Shown here: piece by piece, positions 1 through 10,555 of the stretch
Numbering within the stretch: the first letter of the stretch is position 1
Layout: each line of letters begins with the position of its first letter
Assembly: GCA_043228905.1 (NCBI GenBank)
Contig: JBHGNT010000005.1
Location: forward strand, 12,214,001 to 12,278,000
From: Azolla caroliniana
Lineage: Eukaryota > Polypodiophyta
Direction of reading: 5' to 3'
DNA: 64,000 bases
Program-made: the position numbers and the translations under genes
Notes under the pieces: model-generated
Databases searched by the model: none
Told to the model about the DNA's origin: nothing
What the model saw: the letters and a program-made list of their open reading frames with translations, nothing else

Positions 1-91
1 GCCCTCTCTAAAAATCTCCCCGGCTTTCGTCGCCGAGGGTCTCATGGTTGCGCTCGTGGTTCGGTCACACCGTCAGAAATTGGACGGAGTG

Positions 92-724
92 TCACCCATC
101 TTGGCTCTTCAGGCGAGCATACGCCGAACCGTTATCGAACACCGTCGTCTCCATGCGTGCTGCCGTAATGTACGGTTCTTTGAGTATCACCGGGTGTGAG
201 GATGTCTCCTGCACGAAGAAGTGATGGTCAATCTCGACATCACCGATTTTCACCCGTACATTTGGGCAGGCCCCATGTAACTCCTCCGTGGCGCACATCG
301 CCGCTCGTATCTTTCACCCATGCTTGGTGTTGATCGGCCACTTGCCCTTCTTGCAGAAATCCATAGACATCAGGTTGATCTCCGAACCGTGGTCTACCAA
401 CGCCACCATCGACTCCTGGATGTCTCTGATCCGAACCGGGGTCTCCGTAGTGGCTCTTGCCCAGTGCAGCTTTGAATAGTGGCTTTCCGCCAACTCGTCT
501 TCCAGGGCCATGTCTTCTAGGTGCGTTGTTCGCAGCTCCACCGGCTTCTCCAACTCCGGCTCCGTCGAAAGCCTTTTTCGCTTCACCAAGTCCACGATGG
601 AGTCATGGAATTCTTTCTTGGCGATCCCAAGCACTTCCCTCAGCGACAACTCCACCTTGCTGTCGAGGATTTGTTCCTCAAGGACCTTCCGTAGGTCCGT
701 CGTTCTTTCTATCTCGGTGCTCAA
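92..724 (-). pseudogene. Retropepsin region of element E
   Basis: Decayed aspartic protease of the E polyprotein. The active-site segment reads ALVDHGSEINLMS near 380-430, with DHG where most retropepsins have DTG or DSG. The downstream part (GACPNVRVKIGDVEIDHHFF, then SSHPVILKEPYI) continues in a second frame at 92-298, so there is at least one frameshift near 300. The D copy at 32.2-32.6 kb matches closely and also has DHGS, so this active site is a family trait and not a local mutation. The protease would process the Gag-Pol polyprotein in a virus-like particle. The N-terminal part (STEIERTTDLRKVL onward) is a helical linker after gag. Confidence 0.7.
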
Positions 725-808
725 CTCGTAACCGGCTTTCTTTGTTTTATCCGGTGCGCCGGAAGTACCGGCGTCATTCTGCTTCAGCCCGAACTGGGTC
801 TCCTACTG

Positions 809-2380
809 CTACGAGGGTCCGGCCCCTCCAGCCTTCCCCACATGCTTGTCTTCTACCAGAACCTCATAGTTCTGGCACGCGGCTTCCACGAAGCCAATCT
901 TTTCCTCAACCGGATCGCTCCACCCGGTGACCTCCCGGACTCGTCTTTCCGTGCGGTCCGCTTCCTCCTTCCTCAACCGCATGCCGGCGAGGCCTTCTAG
1001 TACCAATGGCCAGAACCCGGAGTCCTTCGTCTTCCGGCCTTCATCACTCCCAACCCGGATTCCTACCAACGTCGTGTAGTGGATGGTCTCTGCATGGCGC
1101 GCCGCCGCTTCTTCCATCAGCCTTTTCATTCCTCCGCGTCTGATGTTTAACTCTACAGCTCTACGGATCTCGCTAGCATACACCAGCCCATTCCACAGGT
1201 ACACCATGTTAGCCCTAAGCACTTCCGCAAAGTCCCCGCAATCCTTCCGGATGTGACCGACCGCGTCACACCACAAGCACCGATGCCCAGCCAGAGGCCT
1301 TCGGTCACGAGGCTGCTCTCCGCCGTCCCTCCTTGCCTATGCAATCTGAAGGTCTCGTACCATCTGCGTTAGCTCTTCCAGAACCGCTCCTCCGGACGGG
1401 CCATTGACCACGTTGGTCGATGTCGAGCATGTCTCGAGCCAATCCCAGGTTTCCTCCCTTCGCACCGGCGGGGGTCCCTTGAGCTTTCTTGCCGCATCCG
1501 CTCCTACCCCTGATGAGCCCTTGTCGACCCACTCACACCGTTTGTTAAAACAGCCGGTCACGAGGCTGCTCTCTGCCATCCCTCCTTGCCTGTGCAATCT
1601 GAATGTCTCGTACCATCTGCGTTAGCTCTTCTAGAACCGCTCCTCCGGACGGGCCATTGACCACGTTGGTCGATGTCGAGCATGTCTCGAGCCAATCTCG
1701 GGTTTCCTCCCTTCGCACCAACGGGGGGTCCCTCGAGCTTTCTTGCCGCAACCGCTCCTGCCCCCGATGAGCCCTTGTCGACCCACTCACACCGTTTGTT
1801 AAAACAGCCGCAGACTCTCTTTACCACGGCCCAATCGGCCGTCATCCGTCTCCAGTAGGAGACCCACCTGATCTCGATCCCGCGCATCCACGGATTTGAC
1901 AAACAACAAGATGCGGCTCGTCTCCAGCACTGCTCTGTCCAGTGCCAAGAGCTGCGCAAAGCGTTCTTCAAACTCCCGGAGAAGCGTCGATCAATTCATC
2001 CCCTTTCCGGGGGTCTCCACCCAATCCATGAAGTCCCGCTTCGATAACCGAAGCGCGTCATCAATCCCATACCGTTCGAGGAGCTGCACTTCGAATTCTC
2101 TCCAGGCCTGGCATCCAACCTGCACCTCGAGCACCTCTGCGTGGATGCCCGGTGTCGCCACCCGAGGGAACCCAGCCAGACACCTTTCCTCTGGGATGTC
2201 CCTCATCACCATTTCGGCTCGGTAGGCCACCAAATAACTCATGGTGTCCTTCCCATCCAACCGACCTATTGTGCCGACAATTGCTTCAATGGCCCTATCG
2301 AGGGCGCTCGTGCCCTCACGACCACTTACTATCCGATCGACTGTTGTCACCATGGCTTTGGCGAGCTCTGATCCCCTCAT
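809..2380 (-). pseudogene. Gag of element E, disrupted by a 253-bp tandem duplication
   Basis: Structural gag homologous to the intact 474-residue gag of D (34274-32850). Recognisable pieces are the N-terminal half (2380-1991, ELAKAMVTTVDRIVSG onward), a middle piece at 1971-1558, and the C-terminal piece at 1276-809 containing the zinc knuckle (MWCDAVGHIRKDCGDF). A direct 253-bp duplication at 1303-1809 repeats the segment before the knuckle. Because 253 is not a multiple of three it also shifts the frame. Not functional. Confidence 0.7.
1303..1809. repeat. 253-bp tandem duplication inside gag of E
   Basis: The segment starting ggtcacgaggctgctctc at 1303 starts again at 1556, and both copies end with gtttgttaaaacagcc before 1556 and before about 1810. 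The copies differ at scattered positions, so the duplication is not recent. D has only one copy. Confidence 0.9.
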
Positions 2381-2422
2381 CTTCGATTCCTCTACCGCCT
2401 TGTTTCACGTCTAGTTCACCAA

Positions 2423-2600
2423 ATATGTCGTGTTATTCTACACGCGCAGGAGAAACCATGGCAGGACCGCGGGGGCCCTAAACCAGGGAATAACCGAACA
2501 GAGGGAGGAGCGACACGAAACCACGACCAAGCCATGCACACAAATACACAGAGAACTCACAATCAAGATCAAACGACGAATAAGGCAATATATATATATA
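2423..2600 (-). repeat. Partial LTR of element E
   Basis: The boundary atttgGTGAAC-side/TGTCGTG seen at 2410-2430 (ttcaccaaata then tgtcgtgtt) is the same as at the inner edge of the D LTR at 34280-34300. The D LTR is about 700 bp, but only about 180 bp remain here before copia F coding sequence begins near 2608. The first bases are clearly related to D; the rest is strongly diverged. Confidence 0.5.
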
Positions 2601-2607
2601 AGCACTA

Positions 2608-3656
2608 AGGGTCGGGGACTGCTATATCGGACCGGTACAGCATCACAATTGGTCGGCTACACTGATGTTGATTGGGCAGGCAACGCCGCTGATCGCCGAT
2701 CCACGTCTGGATACGCGTTCTCTCTTGGGAGTGTCGCGATAGCGTGGAGCAGTAAGAAGCAGCCGACAGTTGCACTGTCGAGCACCGAAGCTGAGTACCG
2801 AGGAGCGGCTGTCGCGACATGCGAAGCCATATGGTTGAAGCGGCTACTTAAGGACCTGCAAGAGGTGTCCGATCCGATGACGATCTACTGCGACAACCTT
2901 AGTAGCATCCAGCTCGCGAAGAACCCCGTTTTCCACGTACGGACCAAGCACATTGAGGTGCACTACCATTTTGTCCATGAGCGTGTCCTTTCTGGTGAAG
3001 TCGAACTTTAGTATGTTCCGACGGATCGGCAAACTGCCGACATCTTCACCAAGCCCCTTGGTCTAGACAAGTTGCGGCAATTCTTGGGTGCACTTGGGTT
3101 GCGTCACCTCGACGTGCCAAACTTGAGGGGGAGAAAAATCTCGAAAGACCGAGCAAGGGAGCAGGAAGGGAGCGGAAGAGGCCACGACACCGAGTTGGAT
3201 GACGAATTCGACTTCGGATCGGCTGAAGAAGCCGAGGGCGGATCTGCGGAAGAGAGCGAACATAAGGGGAGCAGCCAAAAGAAAGAGCCGAAGCCAATCA
3301 AGCATGGGGGAGATGACGCCGTCAAGGGCGAGAAGACCAAAGACGAGTTGGAGATAGCCAACTCAGACGAGAGCGAAAACCAATCGGAGGTAGCCGAGTC
3401 GGTTCAGATGTTTGATTCGGATACACTGAATCAACCGAGGGCCAAGCGGAAAAGAAGGCAGCAGGAGAAGCGCCAACACCGCGACAGTAAGGGAGGTGTG
3501 AAGGGTCGTGGGAGCAGACAAGCCGACCGGAAGGGTCGAAGCGCGCGGAATCGAACAGGCCGAGGAGCGCAAGCGAAGCGTGGAGTCAGGAGGAACCAGG
3601 GCGGTGATCCGGAAGATCCCGAAGAGCCTCAAGTTGAGCTTGAGGGGCAGTGTTGA
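2608..3656 (+). pseudogene. Copia RNase H with an unusual ~180-residue charged C-terminal tail (F)
   Basis: Copia-type RNase H removes the RNA strand during reverse transcription. Catalytic residues are visible: YTDVDWAG near 2657, SSTEAEY near 2780, YCDNLSS near 2887, then RTKHIEVHYHF. A TAG at 3009-3011 interrupts the frame where the family normally has Gln (EVEL-x-YVPTDRQTADIFTKPL), so CAG to TAG is likely. After the usual end (LDVPNLRG) the same frame runs on about 180 codons: an acidic Ser/Glu/Asp-rich part, then a Lys/Arg-rich part containing AKRKRRQQEKRQHR. It stops only at 3654-3656. That TGA lies in the first six bases of the LTR (TGTTGA). Most copia pols end shortly after the RNase H domain. 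Confidence 0.8.
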
Positions 3657-4093
3657 GAGACAAGCTCAACATCGGCCGTATCGGTTGAGCAAGCCGAGGA
3701 CCGGATCGGTTGGGACCGATCGGTTAGGCCGGATCGGTTGGAAACCAGTACGCAGACCAGTGCGTAGGAAGGTCGGATCGGTGCAGAAATCGGGAGGCCA
3801 TCGGAAAGATATTCCGCAAGGAATATATTTGGGAGTTAGTGTAGGGGCTCCTTATGAGCATTGAAGTACTGTCAGTACTTCTGTCAGTCCGAAAAGGACT
3901 TGTATAAAAGTGTTCATTGAACACACACAATGTACAGATTGAGTATTATTTTTTAATTGAGTTCTGTGTGCTCTCTCTCTGTCTCTCCCGTGCATACTGT
4001 GCAAACCTAAGCTTTCCATTAAACCTGCGTTTTCTGTCGTTCGGTTTCCTATATTGCTTCCGCACGTCATTCTTTTCAATCGTCTATACAACA
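3651..4093 (+). repeat. 3' LTR of copia F
   Basis: Starts TGTTGAGAGAC right after the purine tract cttgaggggcag and ends TATACAACA, giving the TGTTG/CAACA inverted ends expected of an LTR. It contains GGATCGGTTGG-type repeats at about 3690-3740 and a TATA-like tgtataaaag at about 3900. The length of 443 bp is normal. A 5' partner is not in the window, so the right boundary rests on the terminal inverted repeat. Confidence 0.75.
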
Positions 4094-4474
4094 AGCATTA
4101 ACTTGCTTTCCATCTAGTTAATCATACTTCGTTCCTGTAGCATTAACTCATCATGGTCATCATGAAGTTGATCATATCTGTGTTTAAGTTTCTCTCAGCC
4201 ATTTCCTTTTATCAGAGACTCCCCCTCATCAACTCTTCACATAGGATTCACCAAAGTATTGTCGTACACTTCATGCTTGATGCATCAAACCGTGCAATAT
4301 GAGGACAGTTCATAACAAAAGGGAGAGAGATGACACAGATAAGGGATGGAGATGATGTATGATTCAAAAAGCAAAAGTCTGATAAAAACAAGCTTTATTA
4401 TATTCAGAATACCAAATTTTAACAAAGTTCCAATTAGCAATTCATGGTAAGAATGACACATTATCTCTTCCAAA

Positions 4475-4540
4475 TTCTAGCTTGAACCCTGGACTTCAAT
4501 CTTGAGAGACAAAATACTTCCCAAATGAGCTATCTTTTTT
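4475..4540 (-). other. tRNA-like segment, possible head of a tRNA-derived SINE
   Basis: On the minus strand it reads GATAGCTCATTTGGG (close to the A box of a tRNA), about 30 bases of spacer, then AGGGTTCAAGC (close to the B box). These are the two internal RNA polymerase III promoter boxes in the right order and spacing. No cloverleaf with a good acceptor stem is evident, so this is not a tRNA gene. It may be a SINE head or chance. The SINE body and tail are not defined. Confidence 0.35.
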
Positions 4541-4857
4541 TCCATAAAAATTATCCTCCATTAGTATTAAGATTAAAGTAGCCAAAGGCAAGATACAAAA
4601 TAATCCAACATTACAATGAATAATGTGTAGCCAATCTTTCTAGATAAAGATAAAGGCAAGATACAAGATAATATCGGTGAACTTCTCCCTAAGTAATATT
4701 GTTGCCCTACTAGCGTCCATATCACCAAGTAATGTTGATGTCATGCCAAAGCCCCTAGCATCAATTCCATCGTATTCAACATTAATTATCCCAAATGAGT
4801 TATCTTAATTAATTGTTTGATAAATTAATTACTTGATCAATTGATCAATGCCTTGAT

Positions 4858-5215
4858 GGTTCTTTCCTTCTCTTTATATAGGTGCTCACATGCATATGAT
4901 GTATGTGAGAGTGCATGAGATGAATGCTTGCATGAAATGCTTGCGATAGGTGTTCACCATTTGGCACACATGCACCGCATGTGATGATGATAGCCATGCT
5001 GCTCTTCTGGGTCATCATGTATGGAATAACATAAGACGGTTCTTTCCTTCTATTTATATAGGTGCTCATGATGTATGTGTGAGTGCATGAGACGAATGCG
5101 TTGCATGCGATTTGTGTTTGCCATTTGGCACACATCATGCACCACATGTGATTGCATGATAGCCATGTTGCTCATCTGGTCATCATGTATGAAATAACAT
5201 AAGACATAAGTATAA
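4858..5215. repeat. Tandem duplication, ~180 bp x 2
   Basis: Both copies begin ggttctttccttct and end gaataacataagac or gaaataacataagac, at 4858-5038 and 5039-5215. The interior (gcacacat, catgatagccat) aligns with several small indels. No coding content recognised. Confidence 0.85.
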
Positions 5216-5462
5216 TGATGAGAATATAATTTGTACAATAGATTATCCTAATGGTTTATACTTTGTATTTGATATATACAAGGCTATAGATTTGTTCCTC
5301 ACATATGGAACTCGATATAATATTTGAATTTGTTTTTATATCGTGAAACAATTACTTCACGACAAGATTGCAACCCCGTTAGCCACAGAAATGTAGACGA
5401 TACCCACTCTACTTGCCATCTCGAAATATGCATAAGTTGATGTTTAAGAGGAGTGGTCGTGA

Positions 5463-5466
<4 letters not shown>

Positions 5467-5494
<28 letters not shown>
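5467..5494. repeat. (TG)n microsatellite
   Basis: Uninterrupted alternating TG/GT run of about 28 bases. Confidence 0.95.
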
Positions 5495-5497
<3 letters not shown>

Positions 5498-5617
5498 GGC
5501 CTACAACTTTAAAACGATGAGGGTATCCCATTGGTATGTGTCGTGCTTTCTTTTCTTTTGGGCAGCCAGCCATACTATACATATACATACAATATGTACA
5601 TACATACATAAAAGGAA

Positions 5618-5640
5618 CCCCCCCCCCCCCCCCCCCCCCC
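5618..5640. repeat. Poly-C tract at the insertion site of element A
   Basis: About 23 consecutive C, followed by gcc, then the 5' LTR of A. The other side of A resumes with CCGCC and another C-rich stretch (17262-17285), so A landed in a C-rich target. Confidence 0.9.
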
Positions 5641-5643
5641 GCC

Positions 5644-6205
5644 TATAACACATCCAATGTGTTGAGGAGTTCCATGATTGGAACCACAACACCCACCTCG
5701 ACAGATTGAGGTGAGGGCCTTTCTCGATGGATAGAGAAGGTGCCCCTTCTCAATGGATGGAGAAGACACCCAAGACCCAAGGTGTGAGGCATGGGTTGTA
5801 CATGTTCAATTGCCACGGTGCACATGGGGAATGTAACCTCTAGTGCATTGAATACCCCAAAGTACTCAAGTACCTTTGTGGGGGAAGGGAATCTCCCTAT
5901 GCATTCAAATAACCTAATGTAGTCAAGTCCTATGTGTGGGAATGGAATCTCCCTAGTGATTGTATTCAATACCATTATGATTGATATAGGGTACTCATGT
6001 ACTATATGGGAAGACTTATTCGAGAATAAAGAGGATCTTCTATATAAGTTGGACAAAGGGTGGTTGGGCGGAGGTTCAACGGATCCAAGCTCTCTCTCTT
6101 AGTCATTTATCCCCTTAGTCATTCCCCATAGTCGAAGAGTGTTGACACGCGAGTCCAAATCCGATCGGCGATCCATCCTTACCGCAAAATTTCGGTGGTG
6201 TTACA
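5644..6205 (+). repeat. 5' LTR of element A
   Basis: Begins TATAACAC (TG mutated to TA; the 3' copy has TGTAACAC) and ends GGTGGTGTTACA directly before the primer-binding site. It contains two copies of a ~58-bp internal unit ending AATGGAATCTCCCTA, where the 3' LTR has three. Confidence 0.9.
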
Positions 6206-6217
6206 TGGTATCAGAGC
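6206..6217 (+). promoter_or_regulatory. Primer-binding site of element A (tRNA-Met initiator type)
   Basis: TGGTATCAGAGC follows the LTR end directly. This is the standard plant retrotransposon site complementary to the 3' end of initiator tRNA-Met. Confidence 0.9.
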
Positions 6218-6309
6218 GAACTCGCTAGGATCACGCTTGCGACTTGCGGAAATCATGAATTCGAAGGTAGTATTCGTTTAAATAGCCTTCTTAAAATACT
6301 AATTCTAGA

Positions 6310-7503
6310 ATGGTTGTGCTAGAAAATATGGATGCACCAACCATGGAAGCGGCTCCCAATGCCTCCGCTACTTCCAACCCGGCGAATGTGTCGTCGGCCT
6401 CAGAGGAGGTTCCTAAAAATCCTCCCCGAAACCTTTGTCTACGCGTTAAGGAACTCGAGACGAGAGTTGCCTTACTCGAAAGTGAAGCCGGCAATCTTAT
6501 CACTATGGTCGGGGACCTTAGTCTCGCCTCGCCGACACGAATGCGGAGTTGGTACGTTTACTTGCCAAAGAGTCTCGTGCCAAGAATGACGTGGGAAAAG
6601 AAGCATCTCGATGCATCGACGAAACCCCACGCGTGAAGCCTCGTGAACCTGAAAGCTACAATGGGGCTCGAGATGCCCAAATTTTAGAGAACTTCATTTG
6701 GGATTGCGAGAAATTCTTCTTAGCTGCCCGTATCCTCAATGAGGCGGACCGTGTCTTCCATTGCTCCATCTTTCTTGGCCGGGGATGCTAAGCTATGGTG
6801 GCGCAACTTCGTCGATGATAGCATTCAACAAAAGGGTCCCATGCCCGTGAATACGTGGGAAGAATTGAAGGAAGCTCTCAACAAACAATTTCTTCCTTCT
6901 AATTCCGGGTGGAAGGCTCGACAACAACTTGACCTACTTCGTCACACGAGCCATATCAAGGATTATATTAAATCTTTTCGTGCTCTTATGTTACAAATCC
7001 ACTCCATGGGAGAACAAGATCATTTCTTTGCATTTACCAACCGGTTGAAGGAGTGGGCTCCAAACGAGCCCCGCCGACAAAATGTAACAACTCTTGCGGC
7101 CGCTTATGAAGCGGCGGATCGCCTCACCGATTGGCATTCTCAAGGTGGATCCTCCGATGGCAAAGGCAAAGAAAAGACGGGTCCTCCAAATTTGAAGGCA
7201 CACAATACTCGTCCCTTCAAGAAGGTGGCTTATAATTCGCAAGGAGGTGGATCTCGACCCCCCATCAATGGCCAAAATGTTGCAAAGAAGTTTCCTTCTG
7301 CAAAAACTGCGAATTTGAATTCCTTCAAGCCCAAGGATGTTACCATGAAAAGGAAGCTTGACTGCTTCATTTGTCAAGGTGACCATTTCGTAAGAGATTG
7401 CCCCTTCAAGGGCCAACTCCACTCTCTTCTTAAGGCTTCGGACGACGATGTGAACAATCGAACCATGGGCCACATCAGCGTTTGTGTGCGGTTCATGAGG
7501 TAA
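6310..7503 (+). pseudogene. Gag of element A
   Basis: Capsid/nucleocapsid precursor of a chromovirus. Starting at MVVLENMDAP, it runs through a coiled region (LRVKELETRVALLESE), the capsid domain (IAPSFLAGDAKLWWRN near 6765, FLPSNSGWKARQQLDLLRH near 6890) and a zinc knuckle CFICQGDHFVRDC near 7365 (CX2CX3HX4C, a spacing common in plant gag). Two frameshifts, near 6540 and near 6740-6790, break it, so it is inactive. The frame ends with TAA at 7501-7503. Protease follows in another frame, and I see no convincing slippery site here. Confidence 0.85.
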
Positions 7504-8050
7504 AGAGTAAGCATTCATTACCTTATGTTAGTGCTCTAATCAATGGTCGTTTGTGTCAAGCAATGGTGGATACGGGTGCTTCTCACGAGTTCATGACGCC
7601 GACCCTCGCCAAAGCTTGTGGGCTACGTATGAAGGTCAATTCCAAGGAACTTGGACGACCGTCAACAGGAAGGAGCATCAAGTGGGGCGGATTGCTCCTA
7701 ATGTTGGGGTTATTGTTGGAGAGGTGACTATGCATGTTGAATTTAGCATCGTCGAGATGGACAATTTTGATGTGGTTTTGGGTCAATCTTGGGCGAGATT
7801 GGCGCACGTATTACCCTACCCATTTGGGGAGCAAGTTCTATTTATGCAAGATAAACTTCATGTTGTAAAAGCTTCTTCCTCTCGCCCCAACCCCCTCCCC
7901 AAAATTCTCTCATCCATGCAACTCAAGAAGGTGGCCCGAAAGGGTTGCCTTATGATAGCCGCTATATTTAAGGATACCAATTATCACGACCATCCCATGT
8001 CCGAAAAGGGTATTCATCCCAACATGATGGTTTTGTTAGATAGGTTTTGA
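7482..8050 (+). pseudogene. Retropepsin of element A
   Basis: Aspartic protease with the active-site segment AMVDTGASHEF near 7560 and the later flap-side segment FDVVLGQSWARL near 7770. A frameshift near 7650 moves the second half to another frame. It would cleave Gag-Pol. Not functional as it stands. Confidence 0.85.
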
Positions 8051-8056
8051 GACGTC

Positions 8057-9450
8057 ATGCCCAACGCTTTACCAAAGGAGTTGCCCCCAAAAAGGGACGT
8101 TGATCATCGCATCGAGGTGGCGCCCAGGTGCACTCCTCCCGTGAAGAGTCCTTATCACTTAACCGTTGCCAAGAATGCGGAGTTAAAGCGTCAACTCAAC
8201 GAGCTACTAGAGGCGAGATTCATACACCCTTCTAGATCTCCTTATGGTGCCCCAGTGCTCTTCATCAAGAAGAAGGATGGAAGCTTGAGAATGTGCGTCG
8301 ATTATTGAGCATTGAACAAGCTCACCATCAAGAATCGCTACCCTCTTCCTAACCTCTGAGAGATGTTCGACCAACTAGGGAAGGCGCGGTACGTTACCAA
8401 GATGGATCTTCGTTCGGGATACTATCAAGTGAGGATCGCAGAAGGTGATGTGGAGAAAACCGCCATGCGAACACGCTATGGCTCGTATGAGTGGCTCGTA
8501 ATGTCGATGGGCTTAACCAATGTTGTAGCAACCTTTAGTACCCTCATGAATCAAGTTTTTGGGTCGGAGCTCGACAAATGCATTGTGGTCTACCTCGACG
8601 ACTTGCTTTTCTTTAGTCCTACTTGGGAACAACACTTGAAGGATGTTGAGATGGCTCTCCAAAGATTAAGAGAGAACCATCTCTACGTGAAGAAATCCAA
8701 GTGTGACTTTGGTGTGGAAGTAGTGTACTTCCTCGGCTTCAAAATAGCTCATGGTGAGCTACAACCCGAAGAGGAAAAGCTTCGTGCAATCAAGGAATGG
8801 CCTACACCACCTTCGGTAACGGATGTTCGTTCTTTCCTTGGTTTAGCTTCTTTCTATCGTGTGTTTATTGATGGTTTTGCTTGTCTCTCTACTCCTCTCT
8901 CTAACCTTACTAAAAGAGGGAAAAAGTGGTTTTGGTGTGACAAGTGCGCTTGTGCTTTTCATGCCTTAAAAGAGGCATTGTGCACAGCGCCATGTTTGGC
9001 ACTGCCCGACTTTGACAAGCCCTTTGAGCTTCATACAGATGCATCCGATTATGCCATGGGTGGAGTGCTCATGCAAGAAGGAAGGCCGGTGGCCTTTGAG
9101 AGCAAGAAGCTCATGGATCGAGAGACGCGATACCCCACCCATGAAAAGGAGATGGCGGCCATCGTCCATTGTCTTCGTACATGGAGACATTACTTGATGG
9201 GGAGGCACTTCACCGTCCACACGGATAACATCACATCAACATACTTTGCTTCACAACCAAAACTCACCGCAAAGCAAGCTCGGTGGCAAGACTTCCTTGC
9301 CGGTTATGATTTCGAACTCAAGTACAAGCCCGGAAAGCAAAATGTGGTAGCCGATGCTCTTAGTCGAAGAGCCCATTTGGTGGTCATGCATGTGGTGGTG
9401 GATTCTAATATGTTGCCAACCCTAAAGAGTGCGTATCATGGTGATGAATA
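8057..9450 (+). pseudogene. Reverse transcriptase-RNase H of element A
   Basis: RT landmarks in order: [15 protein letters not shown] near 8260, MDLRSGYYQVRI near 8402, the catalytic VVYLDDLLFF near 8590, then FLGLASFYRVFI. RNase H follows with ELHTDASDYAMGGV near 9030, EKEMAAIVHCLRTWRHYL, and VHTDNITSTYF. Two in-frame TGA codons, at 8306-8308 (DY-x-ALN, where the family has Arg) and 8357-8359, fit CGA to TGA change. Otherwise the domain is well kept. Confidence 0.9.
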
Positions 9451-9459
9451 TGCACAAAA

Positions 9460-10479
9460 GTGCCTTGTTTGTTTGCTAACGGTGAAAAGGTGGCCCATCT
9501 ATCTCTCAAAGATGGGGTGATCTACTTCAAGCAACAAAGGCTCTATGTACCTCAAGTAGTGAGGAAAGAAGTAATGTATGAGTGCCATGACACATTGTGG
9601 GCCGGACACCCTGGTGGGGATAAAACCATGGAAATGTTGACTCGTAGGTACTTTTGGCCACACATGGACAAAGAAGTTCAAGCCTATGTGAGAGGATGCC
9701 AAGTGTGCCAACAAGACAAAGCCAAACGATGCAAGCCCGCGGGATTGCTGCAACCGTTAAGCATCCCGAATCAGCCATGGGAATCCCTTAGCATGGACTT
9801 CATAATAAGCTTGCCAAAAAGCCAAAACTACACGGGTATCTTCGTCGTCTTGGATCGACTTACGAAGTATGCTCACTTTGTGGCCTATGAAAGCCCCGCG
9901 GATGCCGAGTATGTGGCAAAACTTTTCTTTGCGAATGTGTTCAAATACCATGGGCTCCCACGAGAGATAATTAGCAATCGTGATAGTCGTTTCACCGGTA
10001 AATTTTGGTCCACACTTTTCGCTTTGATGGGTACTAACTTCAAGTTTAGTAATTCCTATCACCCACAAACAGATGGTCAAACGGAGAGGACTAATCAAAT
10101 CTTGGAGGACTATCTTCGCCATTATGTGAGCTCGAACCAAAAGGATTGGTCTCAATACCTCGACATAGCGGAGTTCTCCTACAACCTCCACAAGCAAGAT
10201 TCCACGGGATTTAGTCCATTTGAACTCAATTATGGGTTCCAACCTTTGTCTCCCAGAGACCTTATGGCATTACCCTTAGCTAGCATTGTCCCAAGTGCCA
10301 ATATTACAATGAATAGGTGGTCCACTCGCCTCAACCAAGCTAAGGAAGCTATGGAGAAGGCTCAAGCTAGGTACAAGAAATATGTTGACCTCAAATGTAG
10401 GCATGAAGAATATGAAGTAGGTGACTTGGTGTTCATCAAGTTGGATAGCGAACAATTTATTCTTCCAAAGGGTATCACC
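9460..10479 (+). pseudogene. Integrase of element A, N-terminal and catalytic part
   Basis: Integrase inserts the cDNA. The zinc-binding HHCC module (ECHDTLWAGHPG, then GCQVCQQDKA) is at 9575-9720. The catalytic core follows: first Asp in SMDFIISLP near 9795, second in SNRDSRFTGKFW near 9972, Glu in TNQILEDYL near 10095. A frameshift near 9460-9500 separates it from RNase H. The frame breaks off at 10479, where B is inserted; the rest is at 16193-16612. Confidence 0.9.
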
Positions 10480-10555
10480 TGTCATGATATGGCAAGACTC
10501 GAACCCATGACCTTATGCTACATGGGTTGAGCTCTTGACCATTAGACTATACATT
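10480..10555 (-). other. Antisense tRNA-like module at the start of the B LTR
   Basis: Minus-strand reading gives TAGTCTAATGGTCAAGAGC (A-box-like) and, about 25 bases on, CATGGGTTCGAGTC (B-box and T-loop-like), ending near TTGCCA. The same module is in the 3' LTR at 15732-15807. T-loop and part of the D-stem are recognisable; the anticodon arm is not standard. It could serve as an RNA polymerase III promoter pointing out of the 5' LTR, but that is inference. Confidence 0.5.

Larger units (their letters stand above)
1..2600 (-). mobile_element. Ty3/gypsy element E, 5' end only (gag-protease plus partial LTR)
   Basis: A minus-strand retroelement cut by the window start. Reading leftward it has a partial LTR (about 2423-2600), gag (2380-809) and the retropepsin region (724-1). 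It is a paralogue of element D at 28-35 kb: the same gag, protease and LTR-proximal sequence recur there, and position 1 aligns near 32174. It is visibly richer in G+C than the spacer after 4.1 kb. Reading frames are broken, so it is inactive. The right edge, where the LTR stops against copia F, is approximate. Confidence 0.8.
2608..4093 (+). mobile_element. Ty1/copia element F, 3' fragment (RNase H plus 3' LTR)
   Basis: Only the end of a copia element remains: RNase H, a long charged tail, a short purine tract and the 3' LTR. The 5' part is missing and E abuts it, so no target duplication can be checked. Confidence 0.85.
4094..5643. other. AT-rich spacer without a recognised gene
   Basis: No coding sequence is supported. 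It contains a tRNA-like segment near 4475-4540, a tandem duplication at 4858-5215, a TG microsatellite and a poly-C tract (listed separately). The right end is the insertion target of element A. Confidence 0.6.

Noticed and set aside
7482-7503. -1 frameshift signal between gag and protease of element A
   Set aside because: The frames are in a -1 relation, but no slippery heptamer or hairpin is visible and A has other random frameshifts.
9966-10242. 161-codon frame opposite the integrase of A
   Set aside because: Shadow of the plus-strand integrase; no motif of its own.
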